Shown in pieces: positions 45,871-56,210 of a DNA stretch of 64,000 nucleotides. This DNA comes from Rhodococcus oxybenzonivorans (GTDB lineage Bacteria; Actinomycetota; Actinomycetes; Mycobacteriales; Mycobacteriaceae). The translations under genes and the position numbers were made by a program. Under the pieces are notes generated by a model that was not told where the DNA came from, made no database searches, and saw only the letters and a list, made by a program, of their open reading frames with translations. Each line of letters starts with the position of its first letter. Within the stretch, counting starts at the first letter, position 1. Location: the NCBI RefSeq assembly GCF_003130705.1, contig NZ_CP021354.1, positions 1,612,001-1,676,000 on the forward strand. The letters are read 5' to 3'.

Positions 45871-46494
45871 ATGACTTCGCAGTGGCCGCACACCCCGCCA
45901 CACCAGACACCGCAACACCAGATTCCGCCACAACAGGCACCGCCGCAGGGTCCGGACCCGTACGGCGCCTATCCGCCGCCCGTGCCGCAGCCGAAGCCCG
46001 AGCGCCCCGCGCCGGTCGATGTGGGCACGGCGGCGCAACTGCTGTGGGTGGTGGCCGTGCTCGGTGTGATCCAGGCGGTGGCGGCGATGGTCCTGGTGGT
46101 TCGTGAGAAGTCGACCTTCGTCGACGAACTGATGACCAATCCCAGCGTGAAATCCGGCGAGGTCGCGATGACGCGGGAGAACGTGGAGATGCTCTTCTAC
46201 GTAGGTATAGCCGTCACTGGAGTCGTCATTTTGCTCCTGACGGGCCTGTTCGTCCTTTTCGTCCATTTCATGCGGAAGGGCAGGAACTGGGCGAGAACCT
46301 TGCTGACGGTCGTGAGCGTCACGATGGTGGTCTGGACGGTGCCGGTGCTGTTCGGAATCGGATCGGACGGTAGTAGTATCGCGCTCGCCGTCGGAGGTGT
46401 GCAGATCCTGCAGGCTGTGGTGGCGGTGGGTGCCGTCGTGCTGATGCACCGGAAAGACTCGAACGGTTACTTCTCGAAGCTGCCCGCGTCGTAG
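45871..46494 (+). CDS. Four-span membrane protein with Pro/Gln-rich N-terminus
   Basis: A 207-residue protein: a 50-residue Pro/Gln-rich cytosolic start (HQTPQHQIPPQQAPPQG), then about four membrane helices (near 55-75, 108-130, 140-160, 168-190) and a short polar tail. I recognise no enzyme motif. It follows hemB by 37 bp on the same strand, as membrane proteins do after hemB in mycobacteria. Confidence 0.75.
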   Translation: MTSQWPHTPPHQTPQHQIPPQQAPPQGPDPYGAYPPPVPQPKPERPAPVDVGTAAQLLWVVAVLGVIQAVAAMVLVVREKSTFVDELMTNPSVKSGEVAMTRENVEMLFYVGIAVTGVVILLLTGLFVLFVHFMRKGRNWARTLLTVVSVTMVVWTVPVLFGIGSDGSSIALAVGGVQILQAVVAVGAVVLMHRKDSNGYFSKLPAS

Positions 46495-46583
46495 CTCGAG
46501 TTTGATCGTGAAACATAAAGATGTACCGTGAAGTACGTCACAACAGCACACGGCAGACTTCTTCTACCGAAGGGCATTTCTAC

Positions 46584-46700
46584 ATGCGCGCTGAAGATCG
46601 GGCACACGGGTCACGCAGGGAAGCACTGATGTTCGCCATTATCGTGGCCTTCGTACTGCTGACCCTGCTGCTCGTCGTCATTCCCGGTGCCGTTTCCTGA
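46584..46700 (+). CDS. Small single-span membrane protein (38 aa)
   Basis: ATG 46584, AAGGG 9 nt upstream, then 38 codons with one helix (about residues 16-34, MFAIIVAFVLLTLLLVVIP) behind a basic N-terminus. An in-frame ATG at 46521 would extend it to 59 residues with no better ribosome-binding site; ATG 46629, with GGGAAG upstream, would leave only the helix. It lies between two other membrane-protein genes. Function is unknown. Confidence 0.5.
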   Translation: MRAEDRAHGSRREALMFAIIVAFVLLTLLLVVIPGAVS

Positions 46701-46753
46701 GGTGATCCCGCCGGGCGTGGACCACCGTGCGACCGCAAGAATCCGGGCGGTCC

Positions 46754-47233
46754 GTGGCTGAGGAGATTTTGTTCAGTGAGCCCGGCGCGCGCTGGCGGTT
46801 GGTGGCATTCGGCCCGGTGTTCTGCACTGTCGCGCTGGTAATCGAACTTCTAACGGGCCCGGTGGTGCACTGGTTCGCCCTGCCGTTGTTCGCCGCCCTC
46901 CTCAGCGGGTTCCTCTACGTGCAGGTAGTTGCCGCCCGCCGGCACGCGAGCGTGGAACTCACACCTACCGTGCTGCGGCAGGGCACCGAGGAACTACCGA
47001 TCAGCGAGATCGTGAAGATCCTGCCTCCGCCGGACACCGAGTCGTACACACCCCAGCCCTGGGAGACGGCCCGGACGCTCGGTGAGCTGTCCGCGGTGCC
47101 CCGGCGACGATCGGGTATCGGGCTTCGACTGCGGGGCGGCGCACTGGTGCAGGCATGGGCGAAGGACGACGAGGGGTTGCGGGCGCAGCTCGAGTCGCTG
47201 CTCGCAAAGGCCGACGGAGGGGCGGAACAGTGA
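46754..47233 (+). CDS. Membrane protein of unknown function (two N-terminal spans)
   Basis: A 159-residue protein: two closely spaced helices (about 18-60, VAFGPVFCTVALVIELL and FALPLFAALLSGFLYV), then a soluble beta-rich C-terminal domain like a PH-type or DUF3093 fold. GTG 46754 with GGGCGG upstream is chosen; GTG 46727 is an alternative. It is coupled to the next small membrane gene (GTGA). Confidence 0.65.
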   Translation: MAEEILFSEPGARWRLVAFGPVFCTVALVIELLTGPVVHWFALPLFAALLSGFLYVQVVAARRHASVELTPTVLRQGTEELPISEIVKILPPPDTESYTPQPWETARTLGELSAVPRRRSGIGLRLRGGALVQAWAKDDEGLRAQLESLLAKADGGAEQ

Positions 47234-47565
47234 ATCGACGCGCCATGGGGTCGGCGGCGGAGATCGCCTCGGCCGTCGTCCTGTCAATTCTGGCCGTGTG
47301 GTGCTGGACCTCGGCGCGAGTTACCTCCGATTTCGGTCCGGTCGCACCGGGCGCGCCGTCCTACCAGGGAACCGAGTACTCGGGTTCGTGGATCGCCGGC
47401 GCCGCCGCCCTCGTCACCGTTGCGGGCCTGCTCGTGATCGACGCGGTCCGCAGGCGGGTTGCCGGCCCGGCGGGTCACCCCGCCGAGCCGTCGACATCAC
47501 CGGAAGATCTGAGTCTTGCGGATCGTGTCGGTTCCCGGCCCGTCGATCATCGCGGAGCCGAGTAG
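47230..47565 (+). CDS. Small two-span membrane protein
   Basis: A 111-residue protein with helices at about 8-28 and 54-72 and a Pro/Ser-rich tail. GTG 47230 overlaps the upstream stop. The last 69 bp overlap the 3' end of the convergent acyl-CoA dehydrogenase; the gene's tail is therefore coding on both strands. Function is unknown. Confidence 0.6.
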   Translation: MNRRAMGSAAEIASAVVLSILAVWCWTSARVTSDFGPVAPGAPSYQGTEYSGSWIAGAAALVTVAGLLVIDAVRRRVAGPAGHPAEPSTSPEDLSLADRVGSRPVDHRGAE

Positions 47566-49443
47566 CGCCTCCGGCACTCCCAGTCCCTCGACGAGCGTCG
47601 CCGCGTGGGGGCGCAGCTTGCGGCAACGGTCGTTGATTCCCCGCTGCACCGCTTTGGACCGCTCGACCGACAGGTGGCGGTGTTCCATGAACCACGCCTT
47701 GTCTTCCTCGATGATGCTGAGCGCGTAAAGGTCGCAGACGTCGCTCAGAAGGTTGCGTGCTTCCTCGTCCTGACACTCGTCGATTCCGGCGATGAATGCT
47801 TCGAGCACCACCCGGTCGATGTGCGCCTGCGCGGCGTGCATTACGTGATCCTGGACGAAGTTGAACGCGTCGAACGGGTTTTCCTCACGCTTCTGCGCAC
47901 CCTGGAGCCGGCGAGCCGCGGTCGAGAGCAGGTACTGCTCGCGGTCCTCGAACATGGTGAGCTGTGTCCCGCGGTTGAAGAGGCTGCCGTCCTCTTCGTT
48001 GTCCTGACGCGTGTCGAGGATGGTCTGAATGATCTGCTGCGCCGCTGTGCGGGTCTTGACGACGTCCGACACGGTCGTGGCGGCGAAACGCATCCACTCG
48101 ACGGGACTCATCCCGCGGACCTCGTCGGCGTAGGACGTGAGCAGTTCCTTGGCAACCAGCTGGGTCAGTACGTGGTTGTCGCCCTCGAAAGTGGTGAACA
48201 CGTCGGTGTCCGCCTTGAGAGCCGTCAGCCGGTTCTCCGCCATGTATCCGGCGCCGCCGCACGCTTCCCGGGCTTCCTGGATGGCGCGGGTGGCGTGCCA
48301 GGTGTTCGCTGCCTTGAGGCCGGCCGCCCGACCTTCGAGTTCGCGCTGCTCCTGCGGATCGGCATCCTCGATGCTCTGGATGTCATGCATCTTCGATACC
48401 AGCTCGTTCTGCGCGAACTGCAGCGCGTAGGACCGTGCGATCAACGGGAAGAGCCTTCGCTGGTGCACGAGGTAGTCCATGAGCAGCACTTCGTCTTCGC
48501 TCTGCGGCGCACTGAACTGGCGGCGCTGCAACGCGTATCGGGTCGCGATCGACAGTGCGACGCGGGCCGCGGCGCCGGCTGATCCACCGACGGTGACGCG
48601 TCCCCGCACGAGGGTTCCCACCATCGTGAAGAAGCGGCGATTGGCGTTGTCGATCGGGGAGGAATAGGTGCCGTCCTCCGCGACGTCGGCGTACTTGTTG
48701 AGCAGGTTCACTCGCGGAATGCGCACCTGATCAAAGGTGATGCGGCCGTTGTCAACTCCGGGGAGCCCACCTTTGTAGCCGCAGTCGGAGGTGTGAACGC
48801 CCGGAAGGTCGTTGCCGTTGTCGTCGCGAATCGGGACGAGGAAACAGTGCACGCCGTGGCGTTCACCCTGCGTCACCAATTGCGCGAAGACGGCCGCCAT
48901 CGTCGCGTGTTGTGCGGCCCCGCCGATGTAGTCCTTGCGGGACGACGGGGTGGGGGAGTGGACGACGAATTCACCGGTGGCCGCGTCGTAGGTGGCGGTG
49001 GTCTCGAGTGCCTGGACATCGCTGCCGTGGCCGGTCTCCGTCATCGCGAAGCAACCGAGCAGGTCCAGGTCGATCAGAGGCTTGACGTATGCCTCGTGGT
49101 GGCGAGCGGTGCCCAGATTTTCGATGGCTCCGCCGAAAAGTCCCCACTGCACGCCCGCCTTGACCATCAGCGACAGGTCGGACATCGCCAGCATCTCGAT
49201 GCTCGTCACCGCGGCCCCTGCGTCCCCGGTTCCGCCGTGGTCCTTCTTGAACCCGTCGGCTGCGTAGCCGTTGCCCGCGAGCAGACGCATCTGCTCGAGC
49301 GTCTTGGCTCGCGCTTCTTCCAGATCGGGGGTGTAGTGCGGAGCGAAATCCGGCGTCGCGGACAATTCCGCCCGCACGCGCTCGCGTACTTCCCTCCAGC
49401 GCCCGTCGAGTGTGCTTCTCAGGTGGTCAGCTGTGGTGGCCAT
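47497..49443 (-). CDS. Acyl-CoA dehydrogenase/oxidase family protein (long form)
   Basis: A 648-residue acyl-CoA dehydrogenase/oxidase-fold flavoprotein, longer than the 380-residue single-domain enzymes and like peroxisomal acyl-CoA oxidases. CFAMTETGHGSDVQALETTA is the FAD/substrate loop, and TFEGDNHVLTQLVAKELL with EACGGAGYMAENRL holds the catalytic Glu region. A leaderless TAGGGT box lies 6 nt before ATG 49443. Substrate chain length is unknown. It is divergent from the amidohydrolase. Confidence 0.88.
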   Translation of the reverse strand: MATTADHLRSTLDGRWREVRERVRAELSATPDFAPHYTPDLEEARAKTLEQMRLLAGNGYAADGFKKDHGGTGDAGAAVTSIEMLAMSDLSLMVKAGVQWGLFGGAIENLGTARHHEAYVKPLIDLDLLGCFAMTETGHGSDVQALETTATYDAATGEFVVHSPTPSSRKDYIGGAAQHATMAAVFAQLVTQGERHGVHCFLVPIRDDNGNDLPGVHTSDCGYKGGLPGVDNGRITFDQVRIPRVNLLNKYADVAEDGTYSSPIDNANRRFFTMVGTLVRGRVTVGGSAGAAARVALSIATRYALQRRQFSAPQSEDEVLLMDYLVHQRRLFPLIARSYALQFAQNELVSKMHDIQSIEDADPQEQRELEGRAAGLKAANTWHATRAIQEAREACGGAGYMAENRLTALKADTDVFTTFEGDNHVLTQLVAKELLTSYADEVRGMSPVEWMRFAATTVSDVVKTRTAAQQIIQTILDTRQDNEEDGSLFNRGTQLTMFEDREQYLLSTAARRLQGAQKREENPFDAFNFVQDHVMHAAQAHIDRVVLEAFIAGIDECQDEEARNLLSDVCDLYALSIIEEDKAWFMEHRHLSVERSKAVQRGINDRCRKLRPHAATLVEGLGVPEALLGSAMIDGPGTDTIRKTQIFR

Positions 49444-49481
49444 GAGTCGACCCTAGCGGGAGCCCTACAGTTGCGGGTGTG
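49441..49481. promoter_or_regulatory. Divergent leaderless promoters (acyl-CoA dehydrogenase / amidohydrolase)
   Basis: Minus: TAGGGT (49455-49450), 6 nt, ATG 49443. Plus: TACAGT (49466-49471), 7 nt, GTG 49479. The boxes are 10 bp apart, so simultaneous occupancy is unlikely. Confidence 0.5.
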
Positions 49482-50285
49482 AGTACCGGCAACGACGGCA
49501 CGGGCGGACGACAGGTTTTCGACGCACATCTGCACGTCGTGGATCCCCGCTTCCCACTCGTCCCGAACGACGGCTATCTGCCGCCGGAGTTCACCGTGTC
49601 CGACTACACGAGACGGGTGGCCGGACTCGGTGTCATCGGGGGCGCCGTGGTGTCCGGATCGTTCCAGGCATTCGATCAGACATATTTGCTGGACGCGCTG
49701 GGAGCGCTCGGTGACGACTTCGTCGGCGTGACGCAGCTGCCCGCCTCGGTGACGGACGAGGAGGTCTTGCATCTGGACGCGTGCGGAGTACGAGCCCTGC
49801 GGTTCAACGTCCGCCGGGGTGGGTCCGAGTCGTTGTCGCACCTCGACACTCTCGCCCGGCGAGTGCACGAACTCGCCGGATGGCACGCCGAGCTGTACAT
49901 CGATTCCCGCGATCTCGACGACCTCGGTGATCTCGTGGCGGCACTTCCGGCCGCGAGCATCGATCATCTCGGTCTGTCCGCAGAGGGCCTGCCGCACCTC
50001 CTGACCCTTGTCGAGAAGGGGATCCGGGTCAAAGCGACAGGCCTCGGCCGGGGAAATCTCGATGTCGCCGCCGCGCTGACGGCTCTGGTGGCAGTGAACC
50101 CGCGCGCCGTGATGTTCGGGACCGACCTCCCGTCCACCCGGGCGCCGCGACCGTTCGCCGACTCCGACCTCGAGATCGTCGCCGACGCCGTGGGGGGTGA
50201 GCACGTCGAGGCGGTGTTCTACGGGAACGCGGCCGAGTTCTACCGCGTGGCGGAACCGTTGGCCGCCGCCCGGACGAGTTGCTGA
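49479..50285 (+). CDS. Amidohydrolase-2 family metal hydrolase
   Basis: A 268-residue TIM-barrel hydrolase. FDAHLHVVDPRFPL is the N-terminal metal site; HLGLSAEGLP and MFGTDLPSTRAP supply later His/Asp residues. Relatives include 2-pyrone-4,6-dicarboxylate lactonase and other lactonases and decarboxylases of aromatic breakdown. The 3' end overlaps the convergent Lrp gene by 46 bp. The nearby hpd gene suggests aromatic catabolism. Confidence 0.8.
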   Translation: MSTGNDGTGGRQVFDAHLHVVDPRFPLVPNDGYLPPEFTVSDYTRRVAGLGVIGGAVVSGSFQAFDQTYLLDALGALGDDFVGVTQLPASVTDEEVLHLDACGVRALRFNVRRGGSESLSHLDTLARRVHELAGWHAELYIDSRDLDDLGDLVAALPAASIDHLGLSAEGLPHLLTLVEKGIRVKATGLGRGNLDVAAALTALVAVNPRAVMFGTDLPSTRAPRPFADSDLEIVADAVGGEHVEAVFYGNAAEFYRVAEPLAAARTSC

Positions 50286-50728
50286 TGGCGCAGTGCGATC
50301 TGGGTCTGCGTGGCGATCACGGTGGACGAGCGTAAGACGTTGCGGCCGTCGACGATCGAATTGATGACACGTTGCAGATCGGCATTCGTGCGCGCCACCA
50401 CCCGCACCAGGACGTCACCGGCGCCCGTGATCGTATGCGCTTCCAACACTTCGGGGATGGCGGTCAGGTGCTCGACCACGGCGGCGTGTCCGGTGCCCTG
50501 GGCGATCTCGAGGGTGGCGAATGCGATGACCGGAAAACCCAGGGCCTCGGGATCGAGGGTCGGCGCCGAGCCGGTAATCACCCCGGAGCGTTCGAGGCGG
50601 TCGAGCCGCGCCTGGACTGTGCCACGCGCCACCCCGAGTCGGCGTGAGGCCTCGAGGACCCCGACCTTCGGTTCGTCATGGAGAAGATCGAGGAGTGCGG
50701 CGTCGAGCCGGTCGAGAGCCATCGTCAT
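50240..50728 (-). CDS. Lrp/AsnC-family transcriptional regulator
   Basis: A 162-residue Lrp: an N-terminal helix-turn-helix (EASRRLGVARGTVQARLDRL) and a C-terminal RAM ligand-binding domain (GAGDVLVRVVARTNADLQRV). It is divergent from hpd, with 112 bp between the starts holding a CRP-like site and palindrome TGTGTACACA. An amino-acid signal such as tyrosine or phenylalanine is likely given the hpd neighbour, but is inference. ATG 50728, or 50722. Confidence 0.9.
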   Translation of the reverse strand: MTMALDRLDAALLDLLHDEPKVGVLEASRRLGVARGTVQARLDRLERSGVITGSAPTLDPEALGFPVIAFATLEIAQGTGHAAVVEHLTAIPEVLEAHTITGAGDVLVRVVARTNADLQRVINSIVDGRNVLRSSTVIATQTQIALRHQQLVRAAANGSATR

Positions 50729-50772
50729 CCCCTGGTCACCTTGTACGATGAAATGTGGATACTGTCCAGCAT

Positions 50773-52049
<1,277 letters not shown>

Positions 52050-52117
52050 GTACCCGAACGGCGAACAGGGCATCATCCAGGAATGGACACGAAGCGCGGC
52101 CTGATGGAGCCCGGGGC

Positions 52118-52603
52118 ATGAGTCTCGTCACCGGACCGATATTTCAGGTCTGCTGGGTGGTCGAGGACCTCGCCACGGCGGAGCGCCATTTCGCCGACCA
52201 GTTCGGAGTCGCGAAATGGCTGCGACTGCCGAATGTGCATTCCGGTCCCGATCACTGCACGTACCGCGGGGAGCCCGCCGACTACGTCGTCCACGTGTCG
52301 CTCGGGTACGCCGGAGGGCAGCAGCTCGAACTCATCGAACCGGTGTCGGGCCGCAACCTCTATGTCGAGCAGTTGGAGAGGAGCGGTCCCGGAGTGCACC
52401 ACGTGGCGTGGGTTCCCGACGACTTCGAGGCCACGCTGGCGGAGGCGGCGCGCCGCGGGCTGCCCGTCGTCCAGCAGGGGCGGTTCGAGGGAGTCGGGAT
52501 GGAATTCGCCTACCTCGAAGGCGGCCGCCTCGGCGGCTACGTCGAGCTGATGAAGCTGTCAGAGGAGATGCGGGCGATGTTCGACTCCCTCGTCCCCGAG
52601 TGA
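52118..52603 (+). CDS. VOC family protein, downstream of hpd
   Basis: A 161-residue glyoxalase-fold protein: [17 protein letters not shown] and [15 protein letters not shown] hold the repeated VOC halves, with His residues for a metal. GGAG precedes ATG 52118. The nearness to hpd suggests a role in aromatic amino acid breakdown, but family members are diverse. It ends 74 bp before hemL. Confidence 0.78.
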   Translation: MSLVTGPIFQVCWVVEDLATAERHFADQFGVAKWLRLPNVHSGPDHCTYRGEPADYVVHVSLGYAGGQQLELIEPVSGRNLYVEQLERSGPGVHHVAWVPDDFEATLAEAARRGLPVVQQGRFEGVGMEFAYLEGGRLGGYVELMKLSEEMRAMFDSLVPE

Positions 52604-52677
52604 CCGCACGAAGTGATACTGGCCACCCACTACACCCTGTCGTTGGCAAATTCGACAGAACTGGGACACTGGAGGCC

Positions 52678-54003
52678 GTGACTGTTTCCTCCGGTGGCCC
52701 CGACGTGCATGCATCCCGTTCCGCTCAGCTCTTCGACCGGGCCGACGTGGTGATTCCCGGCGGCGTCAACTCGCCGGTGCGGGCCTTCGGTTCGGTCGGC
52801 GGAACCCCGCGCTTCATCGAGAAGGCTGCCGGTTACACGCTCACCGACGTCGACGGCAACGACTACGTCGATCTCATCTGTTCTTGGGGTCCGATGATTC
52901 TCGGCCACGCCCATCCCGCTGTCGTCGAGGCAGTCCAGAAGGCGGCCGCCACGGGCCTGTCCTTCGGAGCACCCACCGAGGGTGAGATCGAACTGGCCGA
53001 GGAGATCGTCGCCCGCGTCGCGCCGGTGGACAAGGTGCGGCTGGTCAATTCCGGCACCGAGGCCACCATGAGCGCGGTCCGACTTGCGAGGGGATTCACC
53101 GGCCGGACCAAGATCGTGAAGTTCTCGGGTTGCTACCACGGCCACGTCGACGCGTTGCTCGCCGACGCCGGTTCCGGCCTGGCCACGTTCGGCCTGCCGA
53201 CGTCGCCCGGCGTGACCGGCGCCCAGGCGGAGGACACCATTGTCGTGCCCTACAACGATCTCGAGGCCGTCGCGCAGGCGTTCGCAGCCAACGAGGGCCA
53301 GATCGCGTGCGTCATCACCGAGGCCGCTGCAGGCAACATGGGTGCGATCGCACCCCAGCCCGGATTCAACGAGGGACTGCGCACACTCACGCGCGAGCAC
53401 GGCGCGTTGCTGATCATGGACGAGGTGATGACGGGATTCCGCGTCAGCTCGGCCGGCTGGTACGGACTCGAGGGTGTCGCAGGCGACCTCTACACGTTCG
53501 GCAAGGTGATGAGCGGCGGCCTGCCCGCTGCCGCCTTCGGTGGCCGCGCCGACGTCATGGCTCACCTGGCGCCCGCCGGTCCCGTCTACCAGGCGGGCAC
53601 GCTGTCGGGAAACCCCGTCGCCGTCGCCGCCGGTCTCGCGAGCCTGCGCGCGGCCGATGCGAGTGTCTACGACGCCCTCGAGCGCAACAGCGTCACCCTG
53701 CAGAACCTGCTGTCCGAATCGCTGACCGCGGCAGGCGTGCCCCATCGAGTGCAGACCGCCGGAACGATGCTCAGCGTCTTCTTCACCGAAGATCCGGTCA
53801 CCAACTACGCCGAGGCGAAAACGGCGCAGACGTGGCGGTTCCCGGCCTTCTTCCATGGACTGCTCTCGCGCGGGGTGTACCCACCGCCCAGCGCGTTCGA
53901 GGCCTGGTTCGTCTCGGCGGCCATGGACGACAAAGCCTTCTCCATCATCGCCGACGCCCTGCCGCATGCAGCGAAGGCCGCCGCGGCGGCCACCCAGCCC
54001 TGA
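52678..54003 (+). CDS. hemL: Glutamate-1-semialdehyde 2,1-aminomutase
   Basis: A 441-residue PLP aminomutase that converts glutamate-1-semialdehyde to 5-aminolevulinate. The PLP lysine is in [33 protein letters not shown] and [10 protein letters not shown] are present. GTG 52678 lies 2 nt after GGAGG, too close for normal use. A GACACT box exactly 7 nt upstream could give a leaderless start instead. It matches Rv0524, separated from hemB by the accessory genes. Confidence 0.96.
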   Translation: MTVSSGGPDVHASRSAQLFDRADVVIPGGVNSPVRAFGSVGGTPRFIEKAAGYTLTDVDGNDYVDLICSWGPMILGHAHPAVVEAVQKAAATGLSFGAPTEGEIELAEEIVARVAPVDKVRLVNSGTEATMSAVRLARGFTGRTKIVKFSGCYHGHVDALLADAGSGLATFGLPTSPGVTGAQAEDTIVVPYNDLEAVAQAFAANEGQIACVITEAAAGNMGAIAPQPGFNEGLRTLTREHGALLIMDEVMTGFRVSSAGWYGLEGVAGDLYTFGKVMSGGLPAAAFGGRADVMAHLAPAGPVYQAGTLSGNPVAVAAGLASLRAADASVYDALERNSVTLQNLLSESLTAAGVPHRVQTAGTMLSVFFTEDPVTNYAEAKTAQTWRFPAFFHGLLSRGVYPPPSAFEAWFVSAAMDDKAFSIIADALPHAAKAAAAATQP

Positions 54004-54076
54004 CCGTCTGTCCAGTCCTGACGCGCCGCGTCGATTCAGCCACCCGACTCCCCGCCCCGACCCGAGGAACCGCACC

Positions 54077-54736
54077 GTGACCGATGCCGCTCACCCCGAC
54101 CACACCCAGACCCGCACGATCGTGCACGTGCTCCGGCACGGCGAAGTGCACAACCCGCGAGGAATTCTCTACGGCAGGCTTCCCGGTTTCCGCCTGTCGG
54201 TGACGGGCGAGGCACAGGCCCGCGCCGTCGCTTCGGTCCTGGCGACCCACGACATCACCCACGTCGTCGCATCGCCGCTGCAACGGGCGCAGGAAACGGC
54301 GGCGCCGATCGCAGAGAAGCACGGACTCGAGATCGCAACCGACGAGAACCTCATCGAGGCGGGTAACGAGTTCGAGGGACTCAAGGTCTCGGTGGGCGAC
54401 GGCGCGCTCGCACGCCCCCGACACTGGTGGAAGCTGCGAGATCCGTTCACTCCGTCCTGGGGTGAGCCGTACCTGCAGATCGCGCACCGAATGCTTGCCG
54501 CCGTCAACAGCGCGCGCGTGGCCGCCGTCGGTCACGAGGCCGTGGTCGTCAGCCACCAACTTCCCGTCTGGACGCTGCGCCGATTCCTGCAGGGGGAGCG
54601 GTTGTGGCACGACCCGCGTCACCGCCAGTGCTCTCTGGCGTCGCTGACGTCGCTCGTCTACGAGGGCGACACACTCATCGACATCGTGTACTCGGAGCCC
54701 GCGGGCGCATCGGATCCGAGGGTGAGCGGGGCATGA
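54077..54736 (+). CDS. Histidine-phosphatase family protein (Rv0525-like)
   Basis: A 219-residue phosphoglycerate mutase-like phosphatase: phospho-His motif VLRHGEVHNP and SHQLPVW with the second His. Position before ccdA matches Rv0525. It is not the glycolytic mutase, which is at 25646. GTG 54077; its stop overlaps the TlpA gene (ATGA). Confidence 0.85.
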   Translation: MTDAAHPDHTQTRTIVHVLRHGEVHNPRGILYGRLPGFRLSVTGEAQARAVASVLATHDITHVVASPLQRAQETAAPIAEKHGLEIATDENLIEAGNEFEGLKVSVGDGALARPRHWWKLRDPFTPSWGEPYLQIAHRMLAAVNSARVAAVGHEAVVVSHQLPVWTLRRFLQGERLWHDPRHRQCSLASLTSLVYEGDTLIDIVYSEPAGASDPRVSGA

Positions 54737-55332
54737 TTCGGGGGCGCTTCGCCGGGCTTCTCGCGGTGATCTGCATGGCCGCGGTGTCGCTGTCGGCGTG
54801 TGCGTCCGGCGACGACGCCGTGGCCCAGGGAGGCACGTTCGACTTCGTGTCCCCGGGCGGTCAGACGGAAATCTTCTACGATCCGCCGGCCGGTCGCGGC
54901 ACCATCGGCACCGTGTCCGGACCCGACCTCATGACGGAGGGCAAGACCACCTCCCTCGACGACTACGAGGGCCAGGTAGTGGTCCTCAACGTCTGGGGGC
55001 AGTGGTGCGGGCCGTGCCGCGGCGAGGCGAACGACCTCGAGCAGGTCTACGAGGCGACCAAAGACCAAGGTGTCGCGTTTCTCGGGATCAACGTCCGGGA
55101 CAATCAGCAAGACAAGGCGCAGGACTTCGTGATCAACAACAACGTGTCGTATCCGTCGATCTACGACCCCGCCATGCGGACGATGATCGCTTTGGGAGCG
55201 AACTACCCGACGAGCGTCATTCCCACCACGGTCGTGCTCGATCGTGAACACCGTGTCGCCGCGGTGTTCCTGAAGGAATTGCTGGCGGACGACCTGCAGC
55301 CGGTAGTCGAACGGGTGGCGCAGGAATCGTGA
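54733..55332 (+). CDS. TlpA/ResA-like thiol-disulfide oxidoreductase lipoprotein
   Basis: A 199-residue lipoprotein: signal peptide with lipobox LSAC (Cys about 22), then a thioredoxin fold with active site WGQWCGPCR and the cis-Pro loop IPTTVVLD. It likely reduces apocytochrome c cysteines for heme attachment, outside the membrane. It is coupled to both neighbours and matches Rv0526. Confidence 0.93.
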   Translation: MIRGRFAGLLAVICMAAVSLSACASGDDAVAQGGTFDFVSPGGQTEIFYDPPAGRGTIGTVSGPDLMTEGKTTSLDDYEGQVVVLNVWGQWCGPCRGEANDLEQVYEATKDQGVAFLGINVRDNQQDKAQDFVINNNVSYPSIYDPAMRTMIALGANYPTSVIPTTVVLDREHRVAAVFLKELLADDLQPVVERVAQES

Positions 55333-56159
55333 CTACCGGTACCACCCTTCTCGCCGCCGGCGTCGGCGACGCCTTCCAGTCCACCGCCTCGTCGGGACCG
55401 CTGTTCCTCGCGCTCGGAGCCTGCGTTCTCGCTGGTCTGGTCTCGTTCGCCTCGCCGTGCGTCGTTCCCCTCGTCCCCGGTTACCTGTCCTACCTGGCCG
55501 GTGTCGTGGGAGCCGACGCTCCGGCTGTCACCGCCGAAGAAGCCGCGACGCGCACGAAGACGGTGACAGACGGACGCCTGCGCGTCGCGGGGGCCGCAAC
55601 TCTCTTCGTGGCCGGTTTCACGGTCGTGTTCGTCCTGGCCACGGCGTCGTTCTTCGGCGCGATCTCGGTCCTTTCCGTCAACCGCGAAGTACTGATGCGG
55701 GTCGGAGGTGTCGTGACGATCGCCATGGGATTGGTGTTCATCGGCCTGATCCCGGCGTTGCAGCGTGACACCCGGCTCGAGCCGCGGCGTATCTCCAGCC
55801 TGGCGGGAGCCCCGCTGCTGGGTGCAGTGTTCGCGCTGGGGTGGACGCCGTGCCTCGGTCCGACACTGGCCGGCGTCATCTCCCTTGCCGCCGGCACCGA
55901 CGGCGCCACCGCGGCCCGCGGCGTCGCCCTGATCGTCGCCTACTGCCTCGGCCTGGGCCTGCCCTTCGTCATCCTTGCCCTCGGCTCCTCCCGCGCGCTG
56001 CGGGGTGTGGGCTGGCTGCGCCGCAACGCGCGAACCATCCAAATCTTCGGCGGCATCATGCTCGTGGCGGTGGGCATCGCCCTCGTCACCGGCGCGTGGG
56101 ATCAATTCGTCGGCTGGATTCGCGACGCCTTCATCTCGGAAGTGACCTTGCCAATTTAA
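55329..56159 (+). CDS. ccdA: Cytochrome c biogenesis transmembrane protein CcdA
   Basis: A 276-residue six-helix protein that carries electrons from cytosolic thioredoxin across the membrane to the TlpA-type protein. The redox cysteines are in [12 protein letters not shown] and [15 protein letters not shown] 55329 overlaps the upstream stop. The TAA at 56157-56159 lies directly at the right end of the TnpB element, so the last few codons could be altered by the insertion. Confidence 0.95.
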   Translation: MTTGTTLLAAGVGDAFQSTASSGPLFLALGACVLAGLVSFASPCVVPLVPGYLSYLAGVVGADAPAVTAEEAATRTKTVTDGRLRVAGAATLFVAGFTVVFVLATASFFGAISVLSVNREVLMRVGGVVTIAMGLVFIGLIPALQRDTRLEPRRISSLAGAPLLGAVFALGWTPCLGPTLAGVISLAAGTDGATAARGVALIVAYCLGLGLPFVILALGSSRALRGVGWLRRNARTIQIFGGIMLVAVGIALVTGAWDQFVGWIRDAFISEVTLPI

Positions 56160-56163
56160 CGGT

Positions 56164-56210
56164 TCCCATCGACGAATCGACGGGATCCTCAACTCGGACC
56201 GCACCGACAA
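56164..56210 (-). ncRNA. Predicted omega-RNA / right-end region of the TnpB element
   Basis: Directly 3' of tnpB on the minus strand, a hairpin (plus 56164-56172 with 56177-56185; CGAA loop, one G-U pair in the RNA) precedes a short tail into the ccdA 3' end. TnpB guide RNAs come from this place: the 3' tnpB region ending in a hairpin, with the guide copied from flanking DNA. The hairpin is seen; RNA and guide are inferred. Confidence 0.45.
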
